Shown here: positions 33,725 to 46,055 of the stretch, in pieces
Layout: each line of letters begins with the position of its first letter
Position numbering within the stretch: position 1 is the first letter of the stretch
DNA from: Rhodocollybia butyracea
Taxonomy: Eukaryota; Basidiomycota; Agaricomycetes; Agaricales; Omphalotaceae
Reading direction: 5' to 3'
Length of the DNA stretch: 64,000 bases
NCBI GenBank assembly: GCA_015501585.1
Contig: JADNRY010000345.1
Span: 1 to 64,000 of the forward strand
Translations under genes and position numbers: made by a program
The notes under the pieces: generated by a model
Seen by the model: the letters and a program-made list of their open reading frames with translations, nothing else
Told to the model about the DNA's origin: nothing
Database searches by the model: none

Positions 33725-35917
33725 ATGGAACCTGCCTCATCTTTTTTCAATTTGGCGTTGTCTGGGGTTGCAGTTTCTGCAGTAGCTCTACTGTATCTCT
33801 TTCCACGCCGCCGCCAGTCCTTTGTCGAGTCCTACCCTCCAGGTCCCGAATCCCCTAATATTCCAACTCTTGATGCGTGGATCCAATTTCAAGAGTGGGG
33901 GGAAGAGTATGGTTTGTTCCTTATCCTTCCTTGCATATGAAATGCTGATTTTCTTATTCCTACAGGAGATCTTGTCTACATCCGCGAAAATAACATGCTC
34001 ATCCTCAACAATGCTCATGTTGCCAATGATCTACTAGACAAGCGTGCTCGTATCTACTCGGATCGAGCGATGACAAACATGATGAAGCTGTGAGTTTGGA
34101 CCTCGAACATTCCGAGTCGCTGCTAAATCTTTCGTTCGAAAGGTGTGGATTCGATGATGTACTTTCCATACAGGTGAACATCTCAATTTGCCTAACAAGC
34201 TCACCCCCAAATTGGAACTGACACCTTTTTGCCAACTCCTATGCAGCGATATTCAGATAAATGGCGGGGAAATAGGAGGCTTTTCCAGCAAAATTTTCGT
34301 AAATCTGTCAACAGTCGCTTTTATCCAACCCAATACAAAGAAATTCACCAGTTTTTGCAAAACCTGACTGATGTCCCAGAAAAATTTATGGAGCACACGA
34401 TGTTGTATGTCTTACTGGTTTAGGAGAGGGTAACTGAATACTGATTTCCTCTAACAAGACTCTCCCAAAGCCTCATTTATGCTTCGTTATATGGACTTGA
34501 CATCCGTTTGGATGAATCTGTTGCCCAGAGGGCTGAACGAACTGTGCTTTTACTTGGACGAGCGCTTTTAGAGCCATTCCCCGCCTTTGAACGATTTCCG
34601 TGGCTGCGCTTCATGCCTTCCTGGTTCCCTGGATGTGGTTTTCAAAAGTTAGCAAATGAATGTATAGCAGGTGTAAAGGAAGCAGACACCATTCCATTTG
34701 ACAAAGCGGTAAATAACTTGGTAAGTATATTACTGACCAGCTTTGCCTTTTTAATTCCTTACAATCTAGAAAATGGGTACTGGTACCTCCCTTATCGCTG
34801 ATCTAGCGCTTGAAAGTGAGGGAAATCCTATGGCCATTGAGAGGATCAAGGCAATGGGCAGTGTCAGTTTTCTGGGTGAGACTTTTTTTTTCTGCCATAT
34901 TAGATCAAAAAAGAGAAATTAACATCTACCTTTAGCTGCGGCTGATACGGTACAAAGTATTTTCTTGAACTGACTTCACCCCATGAAACTTATTCTCTCA
35001 AATTTAATAGACAATGTCTTCCATTTCATCCTTTTTGCTCACCATCACTCAACATCCTGATGTTCAACTCAAAGCACAAGCAGAAATTGACCGCGTTATT
35101 GGAAGAGATCGACTACCTATTTTTGAAGACCGACAGTCCCTTCCATATGTTGAATCAATCTATCGAGAAATAATGCGAATGCACCCGCCTATCCCCGCTG
35201 GTACGAGATACTTAATTCAGGAGATTGAATATTTCTTGAGATTTTCCAGATATTCCCCACCTTTCAACTGAAGATGACTTTTATCGAGGTTACCACCTCC
35301 CTAAAGGTTTTTGAAACCTTTCGTGTTAGGGCACATTTTAATGTCTTCATTTCAGGCTGTCATGTCATCGCTAATATCTGGTGAGATTACTATGATTTCT
35401 CCAATTCAACCAAGTTTGTGCCATGCTAAATGACGTTCCTAGGGGTATCAATCGAGATCCCAACGTGTTCCCAGAACCCAATAAATTCATGCCTGAACGT
35501 TTTCTGAACTCTCCAACTGGGCCATATACGAACATCAACAGTATTTATGCATTCGGATTTGGCCGAAGGTGTGTAATTTCGTTCAACAATATCTTCCCCT
35601 GTCCTTTTTGTCTATATAGAGTCTGCGCGGGCCGCCACATGGCTGACAACACTGTCTGGCTTACGATTGTATCTGTCCTGGCCACACTGAATCTACGCAA
35701 GGCCAAAGATGATGCAGGTAATGAAATTGACATCCCAGGAGAGTTTACTCAAACTTTCCTACGGTATGTGCTGTGTTATGTTTATATGTTGATGATACTA
35801 ATCAACCCACTGGGTGACTGGGCGTATCCCAGCCATCCCTTGCCATATCGATCTTCTATTATGCCTCGCGACCTCCAAGCAAGAGATCTGATTCTGGCTA
35901 CTGCTGTGGTAGATTGA
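33725..35917 (+). CDS. Cytochrome P450 monooxygenase, family 2 copy D, intact
   Basis: ER-anchored haem-thiolate oxidase. Thirteen exons: 33725-33911, 33966-34089, 34143-34173, 34247-34404, 34459-34720, 34770-34875, 34936-34949, 35011-35200, 35250-35306, 35356-35380, 35443-35568, 35620-35763, 35833-35917. They sum to 503 codons with every phase matching, so 502 residues. Landmarks: N-terminal anchor, YPPGPESPNIPTLDAW hinge, helix C WRGNR, oxygen-binding block AAADTT encoded across a 14-nt exon, ExxR in YREIMRM, PERFL, and haem loop FGFGRRVCAGRH. A TATA box lies 42 bp before the ATG within promoter DNA shared with copies A, B, C and E. Likely tailoring enzyme for the sesquiterpene made by 28502-29693, by proximity only. 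Confidence 0.93.
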
Positions 35918-36358
35918 GAGTCAAAGTACAGCTTCCCCCTTCTCTGCACCTCTATATCCAGTCTGCATTATGTTTATGGTTAGTGTTCCTTAACAAATTG
36001 CAATTGTTTTGCATACAGTGTTGGCCCAGGCCCCATATCATTCAACTTGTGCGCCTTTGACTACTACCTGAAGGTCCTGAGCAGATTAGAAACTTTTTTA
36101 TCCTCTCCAAGCTCTAAAGATCTAACCTCTGAGATGGTCTTCTTGTTCATAAATGTGTTCAAAAAATTGTAAGGGACTCAGGACGATGATTCTCCCAACC
36201 AAGTCCTTATATTTTTCGTTCTTTTACTACTGCTATAGTTTATGGCTGCTTCTCGATCTTCTCTCCGTCAACGTTGGCTCATTCTCAAGGAATGCACGTA
36301 TTCGAATATAGGACTCAACAGCTGGTACACATCGAGCACTATCTCGCGTTGCATACAA

Positions 36359-37290
36359 TTAGGGTGCAAGGGGAGAGATGTTGGATGCACCAGGAACGGG
36401 ATTCTCTACGCCCTGGAGAGAAAGCGGAGAACCTCCTGTGGGAACGTTTCTGTCATTTAAGGCCTCACTACCAGTGGAAGACCCATGTTGCACACGGCCA
36501 GACATAGATGAGGTGGCCGAAAAACCCGAATTGTCACGGCTGGGCCGAGGAGAGACGGATATAGAGGAAGGTCCCAAGGTAGCTCTTCCTTCAAGTGCAT
36601 CGAGTCGTTGGGACAGATCCTGTACTGTTCCCTCGACCGATTCCGTGCGCTTGATCTAAGAAAGATGAGGACATGTTTTATGCAGACTAAACAATCGACG
36701 CACCGATGCTCCAAAGACCTATAACACGACATTTTTTGAGCTCAACACAGAAAGTATCGATAAATGAAAAGCACCTGAAATGTAATCAACATATTGTATA
36801 GCTGGCCTTTTAGCTGGACCATATCCAGCTTGGAGGAGACACGCCTTCGCAGGTCCGGGATACGAAACGACCGACGCATTGGTGCTTGACCAGACCGAAT
36901 ATTATTGAGGATCCTAAGAGGATGGAATTAGACCTAAAACATCGATAGATGGAAGACAAGCTTACTGTTCAAGCATTCGTTCAGTTTCATTTAATGTAGT
37001 CTTTGGTAAAGACACCTCCAGTGCAGTGTAAACTAAGGTGCAAACGCCAGATGCAACTTCTGCGTTCTTGCTATCTTCCTGATATCGATAGAAGTAAGCA
37101 TACTGTAGTCTAACAGTCAAGTAAACATACCTGAGCGCTAGCAGCCTCATGGATCGCTACAGCTTTGCTTGAAAGTTGTCCTAGAATTGACGTCGAGGTG
37201 CTCTTGGCTTTGAGAACATTCAAGACATTGTTGGGGATATCCAGGGAAGCTTGTACCAGTGATGTTTGTTTGGCTTCGGCTGGGGTTGAA
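36359..37290 (-). pseudogene. Unrecognised gene W, copy 2 (3'-truncated)
   Basis: Minus-strand exons read AEAKQTSLVQASLDIPNNVL, then SILGQLSSKAVAIHEAASAQ before an intron donor. These are followed by a block with RRSFRIPDLRR and LKGQLYNMLITFQ, then the exon VEGTVQDLSQRLDALEGRAT and a Ser/Pro-rich tail. The frame ends in TAA at 36359-36361, where homology with copy 3 (43221-44480) is lost; copy 3 continues into a Gly/Tyr/Asn-rich tail. The helical, heptad-like stretch VQDLSQRLDALEG suggests a coiled coil. I do not recognise the family. It lies downstream of and convergent with P450 copy D. Confidence 0.5.
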
Positions 37291-37299
37291 CGTTGAACC

Positions 37300-37985
37300 C
37301 GTCGACATGAAAGTTTAGGGAAAACATTGCTGGTTTACATACACATGTCACAGTTATCCTGAGACACTCGATTTTCAACATCAGGTGCTGTTAGGCTTGA
37401 CACCACATTCCTGATTTAGTAATAATAGCAAGAACCTGACCAAACAGTGTACAACCCACGTAAATATGGCCAAGTACTTCGAGATGTCGTGTGCATAAGC
37501 CTTTCCTCCGACCGCAACAACCTACTGGCTTGGTATCTTCCTATCTTGAAACATCACCGGCACCTTCTCCTTTTCATCGTATTTATCCCGGCACATCTCT
37601 ATCTTTGCTGTTTTCCTGGCTGCAATTTGAATGAATACTCTTCACAGGGCGGGAAAGGATCAAAGGAATATGGCTGGCGCTGAACTAGTGCATCTGAATG
37701 TTGCACTTATACCAGAAAATCTCACATATAATACATAATTCATTCCTTTCATCACTCGAAGTACCTCAATGAATGAATGATAATACGATGCTACTTGATC
37801 CCTGTGTCCGTACATCATTAACACCATTACTCAGTACTCTCCGCCCCACCGCCGCTGTCTACCTCTTCAGCAATAACCATCACGCTCAAGCTAACTTCCC
37901 TATACCATGCCACAGACGAACCCTAATCTCAAAAAAAACCTGGAATCATAATCCTAATCCTAATTGGGGTGGAAGACGGAGTGGC
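37300..37985. other. Unit 3/unit 4 junction, no gene seen
   Basis: The UTP7 copy expected at the head of unit 4 is missing here. Short frames only. Confidence 0.4.
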
Positions 37986-37989
37986 TCTG

Positions 37990-39562
37990 CAATAGAAGCC
38001 TTGCTCGGCGGCCCAGAGTCCCAAACGCAATTGCGAGTCCTGTGGCCGCGCAGTTGTTGAGGGTCAGGGAAGCGTGGCCACAAAAGGTCTGGGCTCGAGT
38101 ACAGGTCACTAGTGCTTTTCTAGCCGGTTAGGCGGACAATGGGTGGGCGAAGCCGAAGCATGTGCATGATCACTAGGACAAAAGTGTTAGATCTAATTAG
38201 ATATCGTTGGTGGGAACTGTGAAGGAGGCCATCGTATCCTTGGATGGTTAGGCGTCAGCGGCGGTGGCAGAAAAGTCGGCCCAGCCATCTCGTCGAGCGC
38301 TTTGATTCCAATCTCAAGACAATTGTTGCTTCATTCACTTTGGATTATCTCGTGCCATCGTATCTATCGCTCTGTACTTCCAATGGTGAGCTGACTGCCG
38401 TGCTGCAGTTTTTCCAATGGATATGCTGCTTACGCCAGCTTTGAATTGCAGAGGATACAGGATCTCGCCAGTGAACGGTACTGCCAGTACGTTACTGTTG
38501 TCACTTATAAGTTATCGCGACCGACGACGCAACGCCGATGTCTCTCGGGCACCTCTGGACATGTATACCAAGTCCTGGTCTGCGCTTGATCATCTCGTAG
38601 CCATTGTACTATTCAGTGGTTTAATCGGTCCGGACGATACACTCTCTTTATCTTCAAGCAGATTCCAACCCAAACTCACGACAAGGGTATTTTCGGGTCT
38701 GAAATGGTGTCAAGGTCAATATACCGGTAGCAGCAAGAGACATCCATTGAATTCGAAATGAAAAATCTCGGGTTGCGCGAAGGTCTCTTAATGCAACGAA
38801 AATGTATCAAAAAAAATCGAATCCACTTGCATCCCTCGGTTTCTCCTTCAATCCCTTTGACCCAAATCCTCTTCCCCGTCGTATCATTTGTAACCGGTCA
38901 CCGGTGCCGCAGCTAACTTTTAGTCTGTAAGCCAATTTGGTTGGAGACGCGTTCAATACTCATGCCAAAGTTGATAGTGCCCGAGTGACTGGCAACGTCG
39001 GCCGAATCGCGTGCGTCAAAGGCTACGTCAGCAGTGCTGGTTTTAGTGGATCGATAATCAGTTGTTGGATCTGGGGACAGGAATCATCTGGCAGCAAGTG
39101 CCTCTGGCCGAGGATCAACTCAATTGGGGTCACGGTAGTGTTTGCGCGATCCCAGAGCCGTACCCACCGCAGCACCCGAAGATGAAATGCGCCGTCTGCA
39201 CGTTCAGAGATGGGTGATTGTCGGGCGGCGCTTGAGCACCCATGAACAAATGTTAAGTCGCTTATTATGCGACGCCTTTGCCTCTGTAGACGATAGTTAT
39301 CCACCAGGAACAGCGTGCACACCGACTCCTAGTACAATTCGAGTACTTTAACAGCCCCCACTCCCCTCTCCAATGCTCGAAGGTCGAGTCCTCATAAATC
39401 CCTTTCTTTGCTTATCAAAGACTTTGTGGAGGACGTACAACGTGCCAGAAAACTTCCCCGGTGAAAGACGTAAGGATGCCATTCTTGCTATTCGAATCAT
39501 CCTCCGACTCCTTCCTACCCTTCCTACCCTTTGATTCCCCCGACTCCATCTTACGAAATTGA
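37990..39562 (+). pseudogene. Unrecognised gene V, copy 4
   Basis: The longest copy. It opens with an EALLGGPESQTQLRVLWPR-like block, though an in-frame ATG is not evident. The Cys block VGRIACVKGYVSSAGFSG near 39000-39050 has lost Cys residues present in copy 2, and the C-terminal frame is interrupted by a TGA near 39460 before the final codons at 39560-39562. A segment at about 38400-38760 that is absent from the other copies shows this copy kept, or gained, about 350 bp. Function unknown, probably dead. Confidence 0.42.
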
Positions 39563-40202
39563 CCTTGCGCTTGCGCAGTTGGGGATGGGGAAGGTTCTAA
39601 ATGGTCCAAAAGCTGAATGCCAGATACAGAGATAAAAAAAAACCCGGGAAGTCGGACAGAGGCACAGTTTAAGAAATGAGGTGAACCGTTTGGTTTGAAT
39701 ACATACATGAGTACTTCGCGCGTCGGAATCGTTTTACAGGTGGACGTCAGTGTTTGTAGGAAGCTTCGTTCGTAAGTCCGTGATTTTCTCAACTAAGGTG
39801 CCGATGAACTGACAGCTTACTTCTACAATAACTCAGGCTCTCAAACCATTTGCCAACATTGTTCAACCTCCTTTATTGCGGCTGAATGATTTTTGGTATC
39901 CCGTGGGCTCCCGTGGTGACATGGCAAGACATAAGTAGTATCAGGTTTTCCTCGATCCGTTCAATCAGTAGAAGTGCTGTTTTTCACCTTTCTCGCCTCA
40001 TGCCAAATCGGCGTATACTGAAGTAGTTGATCTACTTGATTGATCATGAATTCAGACCTCCTTTGTTATCCATATCAAAATATCAAGGTTCGTGACTGGG
40101 CTTTAATCTAGTTACTTGACAGTGTGGAAATCACGGCGTTCTCCTTTTCTATACTGTTCTTCTATATATAATGTAGCAAACATCCCAGCAGTGAGTATGA
40201 CC

Positions 40203-42417
40203 ATGGCACCTGCCTCGTCTTTTTTGGCCTTGTCTGGGATTGCGGTTTCTACAGTAACTCTACTATATCTCTTTCCACGCCGCCGCCAGTCCTTTGTCGA
40301 GCCCTATCCTCCAGGTCCCGAATCTCCTAATATTCCAGCCCTTGATGCCTGGATCCAATTTCAAGAGTGGGGAAGAGAGTATGGTTGTTAATTATTCTAC
40401 CTGACCTCCATGTATGAAATATTGATTCTCGAAACTGTATTCTTACAGGAGACCTTGTCTACATCCGTGAAAACAACATGCTCATCCTCAACAATGCGCA
40501 TGTTGCCAACGATCTACTAGACAAGCGTGCGCGTATCTACTCTGATCGAGCAATGACAAATACGATGAAGCTGTGAGTTTGGACCTAAGTAGAACATTCT
40601 GAGTCGCTGCTAAGTTTTTCCTTGCAAGGTGTGGATTCGATGATATACTTTCCGTACAGGTGAACATCTTAACTTGCCTAGCAAACTCACCTTCAACTTG
40701 TAACTGATTTCTATTTGCCAACTCCTGTGCAGCAATATTCGGATAAATGGCGGGGAAACAGGAGGCTTTTCCAGCAAAATTTTCGTAATTCTGTCAACAG
40801 TCGCTTCTATCCGGACCAATACAAAGAGATTCATCAGTTTTTGCAAAACCTGATGGATGTCCCAGAAGAATTTATGCAGCACATGATGTTGTATGTCTTA
40901 TTGGTTTATGAGAGTAGGTAACTGAATACTGATTTCCTCACAAGACTCTCCCAAGGCATCATTTATGCTTCATTATATGGGCTGGACATTCGTTCTGATA
41001 AGTTTGTTGCCCAGAGGGTTGAACGAACAGTTCTTTCATTCGCACGAGCACTTTCGGAGTCATTCCCCGCCTTTGAACGATTTCCGTGGCTGCGTTTCAT
41101 GCCTTCCTGGTTCCCAGGATGTGGTTTTCAAGAGGTAGCAAAGGAATGTATAGCCGTTATAAATGAAGCAGATACCATTCCATTTGACCAAGCGGTAAAG
41201 AACTTGGTAAGGATGTCTTCAAGGATCAACCAGCCTCGCCTTTTTAATTCCTTACTTGAATCCAGAAAATGGGTACTGGTACTTCCTTGATTGCTGAGCT
41301 GGTGCTTGAAAGTGAGGGGAATCCCGTGGCCATTGATAGGATCAAGGCAATGGGAACTGTCAGTTTTCTGGGTGAGACTTGTTCTTGTGATACTTAGTAG
41401 ATCAAAAAAAGAAATTGACGTCTCCCTTAAGCTGCGTCTGATACGGTACGAAGTCTCGTCTTGAACTGACTTCACACTTATTCTCTGAAATTTCATAGAC
41501 AATGTCCTCAATTTCATCCTTTTTCCTCACCATGACTCAACATCCTGAAGTTCAGTTGAAAGCGCAAGCGGAAATTGACCACGTTATTGGGAGAGATCGA
41601 CTACCTACTTTTGAAGACCGACACTCTCTTCCATATGTTGAATCTGTATATCGCGAAATAATGCGAATGCACCCACCTCTTCCTGCTGGTACGAGCTGCT
41701 TAATTCAGGAGATTGAATATTTCTTGAGATTTTGCAGATCTCCCCCACGTTTCAACTGAAGATGACGTCTATCGAGGTTACTACCTTCCTAAAGGTCTTC
41801 AAAAACTTTCCTCTTAAGGCACATTCTAATATCTTGATTTCAGGCTGTCAGGTCATTGCTAATATCTGGTGAGATTGCGATATCTCTTTTACATAAGTTT
41901 CGAGCAAGCTTGTACCATGCTAAAGGACGTTCGTAGGGGTATCAATCGAGATCCCAATATGTTCCCAGAACCCGATAAATTCATGCCTGAACGTTTTCTG
42001 AACTCTCCGACTCCGACTGGGCCATTTACCAATATCAACAATATCTATGCGTTCGGATTCGGACGAAGGTGCGTAATTTTGTTCTAGGATATCCTCCCTT
42101 GTCCTTTAAGTGGTCATATAGAGTCTGCGCGGGCCGCCACATGGCTGACAACACTGTCTGGCTTACGATTGTATCTGTCCTGGCCACCCTGGATCTTCGC
42201 AAGGCCAAAGATGACGCAGGTAACGAAATTGATATACCAGGAGAGTATACTAAAACTTTCTTCCGGTATGTGCTTGAGTCTGTGTTATGCCCAACGTTGA
42301 TCATACTCATCAACGCACCGGGCGTATTCCAGCCATCCTGTGCCATATCAATCTTCTATTACACCTCGCGACCTCCAAGCACGAGATCTGATTTTCGCAA
42401 CTGCTGTGGTACACTGA
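40203..42417 (+). CDS. Cytochrome P450 monooxygenase, family 2 copy E, intact
   Basis: Paralogue of copy D with the same 13-exon layout: 40203-40383, 40449-40572, 40629-40659, 40733-40890, 40945-41206, 41266-41371, 41432-41445, 41499-41688, 41738-41794, 41844-41868, 41937-42068, 42122-42265, 42333-42417. These total 1509 nt, so 502 residues. An upstream in-frame ATG at 40197 would add two residues; I chose 40203 because its GACCATGG context matches copy D. It has helix C WRGNR, AASDTT, ExxR in YREIMRM, PERFL and FGFGRRVCAGRH. Differences from D include two extra codons (PTPTG for PTG) before the haem region and substitutions around the substrate-recognition exon 5, so specificity may differ. 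Confidence 0.93.
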
Positions 42418-43220
42418 GAGTCAAAGTAAAGCTTCACCCTTCTCTGCACCTCTATATCCAGTCTGCATTATGTTTACTCTTACTGTTCCTTAACAAATTG
42501 CAATTGTTTAGCATACAGTGTTGGCCAAGATCATTTAACCTGTGCGCCTTTGACTACTGCCTGAAGGTCTTGAACAGATTAGAAACTTTTTCATGCTCCC
42601 CAAGCTCTAAAGATCTAACCTCTGAGACGGTTTTTGTGTTCATAAATTTGTTCATAAAATTATAAGGGACTCGGGACGATGATTCTCCCAACCGAGTCCT
42701 TATATCTTTTATCTTTTACTGCTATAGTTTATGCCTGCTTGTCGATCTTCTCTCCGTCAACAACGCCGGCTCATTCCCAAGGAATGCGCGTATTCGAATA
42801 TAGGACTCAACAGCTGGCACACGATCATTTTCGTTCATGTCGAGCACTATCTCGAGCACGCACCCGTCGCGTATACCTGGGCTTTGAGGTTGATCTCAAA
42901 TCCCGATTCTGTAGACGCTACGTAAACTTGACCGACCTCTGTGTGCGTATTGTCAGACAAACCTTAGATAATAGATATAAGAACAAGAACAACAAATTAT
43001 TAGATATGTTTTCGTCCCATTGGTAGGGCCTAAATATAATATGTAACCATTCATCGATCTGGGCAGACCGTACGAACACATCTCTAAATTAAAACAAGGT
43101 CAATCTAGGTCATTTTTTTTTTTTTGCTTTTTCGAAAACAAAAAAAAAAACTGACCTCTTGTAAGACTCGAGCACAGCACTCAGCGCTGGCTTCTATACG
43201 GGTCGTAATTTCCGTCGTCA

Positions 43221-44480
43221 TTACGCTCCTCGTAACCCACCGGAATAGTTGTTTCGATTTCCACCACTGTAGGCAGATGCGAGATCCCAGTTCCCGCCAT
43301 TGTTATACCCGTCATAAATGCCGGTGTCAGAGCCGTATGTGGGAACACCATAAACACCGTATCCGCCATTCCCTCCATACGTATTCAGACCCGCAGGACT
43401 TTGATATCTGGGACCAGGACCAGGAAGAGGAGGAACTCCGTTCCCTGGGGTAAAATGAAAGTGGTCATGATGGGTGGTGCTATTGAAATTCTCCTTGACC
43501 GAGTTATCGACGTTTGAGTGAGTAGAGGAGGAGCCTTCGACGTGATTGCTCCTGAAAGATACATCACGCTGGTACGAGGGTGCGAGGGGGGAGATGGTGG
43601 ATGCACCAGGAACGGGATTCTCTATGCCCGAAGAGAATGCGGAGGACCCCCCGAGGGAACGTTTCTGTCATTTGGAAATGCATCACTACTGGCGGAAGAC
43701 CCATGTTGCACGCGGCCAGACAGATGAGGTGGCGGGATAGCCCGAGTTGTCATGGGTAGGTTGAGGAGAGACGGAAACAGAGGGAGGCCCCAAGGTGGCT
43801 CTACCTTCGAGAACATAGAGTCGTCGAGACATATCCTGTACCGCTCCCTCGACTGATACTGCGCGTTTGACCTAATGAAGTTAAGAACGCGTTTTATGCA
43901 GACCAAACAATTGACGCACCGATGCTTCAATGACCTTTTAACACAGAATTTTTTAAGCTCAACATATAGAGAGTATCGATAAATGGAAAGCACCTGAAAT
44001 GTAATCAACATGCTGTATAGCTGGCCTTTCAGCTGGATCATATCTGGCCTGGAAAAGTTATCCCTTCGCAGGGCCGGGATACGAAACGACCTACGCATTG
44101 ACGGCACTTGACCAGACCGAGCACCTTTGAGGATCCAAAGATAATGGAGTTAGACTTAAACATTGATAGGAAAAACAAGCTTACTGTTCAAGCCTTCGTT
44201 CAGTTTCGTTTGACGTTTGGTAAAGACATCGCTATCTCCCTGATATTGATAGAAGTAAGTATACTGTAGTCTAACAGTCAAGTAAACATACCTGAGCAGC
44301 CTCGTGGATCGTTACAGCCTTGCTTGAAAGTTATCCTAGAATTGACTTTGAGGTGCTCATGGCTTTGAGAACGTTCAGGACGTCGTTGGAATATCCAGGG
44401 AAGCTTGTGTCGGGAATGTTTCTTTGGCTTTGGTTTGGGTTGAACTCATCGACATAGAAGTTTAGGGAAAACATTGCTGG
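43221..44480 (-). pseudogene. Unrecognised gene W, copy 3 (longest)
   Basis: Minus-strand exons parallel copy 2: ILGxLSSKAVTIHEAAQ (here with TAA in place of the Gln codon), DVFTKRQTKLNEGLN, RRSFRIPALRRDNFSRPDMI with LKGQLYSMLITFQ, then VEGAVQDMSRRLYVLEGRAT. A 2-nt loss near 43725 shifts the frame within the Ser-rich part. Downstream the tail is readable as PGNGVPPLPGPGPRYQSPAG then NTYGGNGGYGVYGVPTYGSD, ending SGGLRGA at 43221-43223. A helical front half plus a Gly/Tyr/Asn-rich low-complexity tail is the overall layout. Family unknown; broken in this copy. Confidence 0.5.
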
Positions 44481-45842
44481 ATATTACGAACACACGGCAG
44501 GAAATTATAACTTTTAGGGATAAGTACCCTTTTCTACCTCAATTTACCTCTCTAGCAGTAAATCCTTGTGAATCAAGGGACTAGGAGGAACGGGATCTCG
44601 GTGTGCATCGATGAGCAGAACGTCGCTTATTTTATTTACATAAGAGCCGGAATCTTGGCTCAGTACATATGTAGGCCCTTTTGGGTTGAAGTCCGGGTAT
44701 TCTCTTCCTTTTCCACTGAACGAATACACATTTCTTTCACCTTTCTGAGTGAGAAATTGCACATTCACACCTTTCCATCACTGCACAAGTTTGTGCAGGT
44801 CTTGGTGCAGGTCTTTATTAGGGATTCCACACGAAGATCCGCACCATAGCTGTACAGTACAACTTACGGTTACGGCTGGTTACGGCTCATGCGGGCAATA
44901 AGCCGTAACCGCGTAACCATCTGTATTGGATCAGCTGACCTCAATTATCTACGGTCAAAGGCTTTTCGTTTTGACCGTAGGTAATTTAGCGCCCTGTAGA
45001 AGCTGTGCTAGTTTGTTTGTGCCACCGCAATCCTGTTTTTGCGGTGACACAAACAAACGTTAGGTGTATGTACATGAACACCTTGCTTGTATTAATAGTC
45101 TTACTGCAGTTAGAGCTTAAGCTGGCTGGTGCAAGAACAGTACTGCCATGCCTTATATATATGTATAAACAGTTGAAAAAGATGCTGCAAAATTCAGCAC
45201 TGTATCGTCAGTAAGTACCATACTACCGTAAGTACCGTCAATTACCTCTCCGTGGATCCGCCAACCCTGCACTTGCCCTGCACAACCTCAGTGTCAGGTA
45301 GTTACTCAGCGGCGCCAGCATCAATTTAAGATTTGTCAAATGTTTTAGTCGTCATACTAGTGTTTGCTTCTTGGTTTGCTTAAGTTCTGTGCCATTTGAA
45401 GTACTATCACGTCCATCAATTTTATAAATTGATCAAATGCACAAGGTTTTTTAAAAATGCCCTTTAAGAGCATTTCCACTCGAGAATTGCAATAAGTATG
45501 GCTCGGAAATGAAGTATAAATACCCATTACCTACTCTCACAGTCTTTCTTTGATTAAATTTGGGCGGATACAAGTTTCGCAACTTGTTTTTTATGAAGCG
45601 CGTGGATTTTCTTTTGAAAAATGAGTAATTTCACTTCTATGCAGAATTAGAAAATGAAAAAGAGTCTGTGGTACGTGTAAATGTAGAGTTAGATGACTCG
45701 GAGCTTTTCTCCGAGACACTACAGACAGAAAACAGTGCTCTAGACAAACTTGAAGCCAAAGTGTGATATTTGAGTGACATCGCTCAAACAGGAAGGCTGC
45801 CGCTCTCAGCCGTTACTCTACGGCAGAACTTTCGGCTTCACG
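44481..45842. other. Gene-free stretch with clustered hairpins
   Basis: No convincing gene. Positions 44862-45060 hold three strong inverted repeats, listed separately. A short frame near 45650-45765 (ENEKESVVRVNVELDDSEL) may be an exon remnant but has no context. Confidence 0.4.
44862..45062. repeat. Cluster of three hairpins left of the tyrosine recombinase gene
   Basis: Seen directly: GGTTACGGCT with AGCCGTAACC (44877-44918 region); CTACGGTCAAA with TTTGACCGTAG (44950-44984); and GTTTGTTTGTG...ACCGCAA with TTGCGGT...CACAAACAAAC (45011-45055). They lie within 200 bp. AACGTTAGG, which closes this cluster, recurs near 50399 at the other side of the recombinase gene. Confidence 0.6.
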
Positions 45843-46055
45843 CTAGCGTGATTTCGTCCAAGTCGCGTCAAATTTTGAAGAGATATGTGCAACGTACTTG
45901 AATACATCCCAGCCGTCCAACCATCCCGGACTTGGAGATCTTCGGTGAGGTTTCTGGTCTTCCTGGTCTGGTACAAAGCTAGACTCGGGCTCAACTGAAG
46001 ACGATTTCTCGGATTGCATTTCGATCGGGTCGGCCTTGTAGGAGGTACGTGACAT
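45843..46055 (-). CDS. Small hypothetical protein (70 aa)
   Basis: An open frame from MSRTSYKADPIEM to the stop at 45843, with a charged Ser/Glu-rich front and the aromatic end PGWLDGWDVFKYVAH. A longer in-frame start at 46259 exists but adds compositionally odd sequence. No family recognised. Its only support is the open frame and protein-like composition, so it may not be real. Confidence 0.22.
   Translation of the reverse strand: MSRTSYKADPIEMQSEKSSSVEPESSFVPDQEDQKPHRRSPSPGWLDGWDVFKYVAHISSKFDATWTKSR

Noticed and set aside
38417..38761. 114-codon frame inside gene V copy 4
   Set aside because: Open by chance in one frame; the alternative frame reads equally well, and the other V copies lack this segment.
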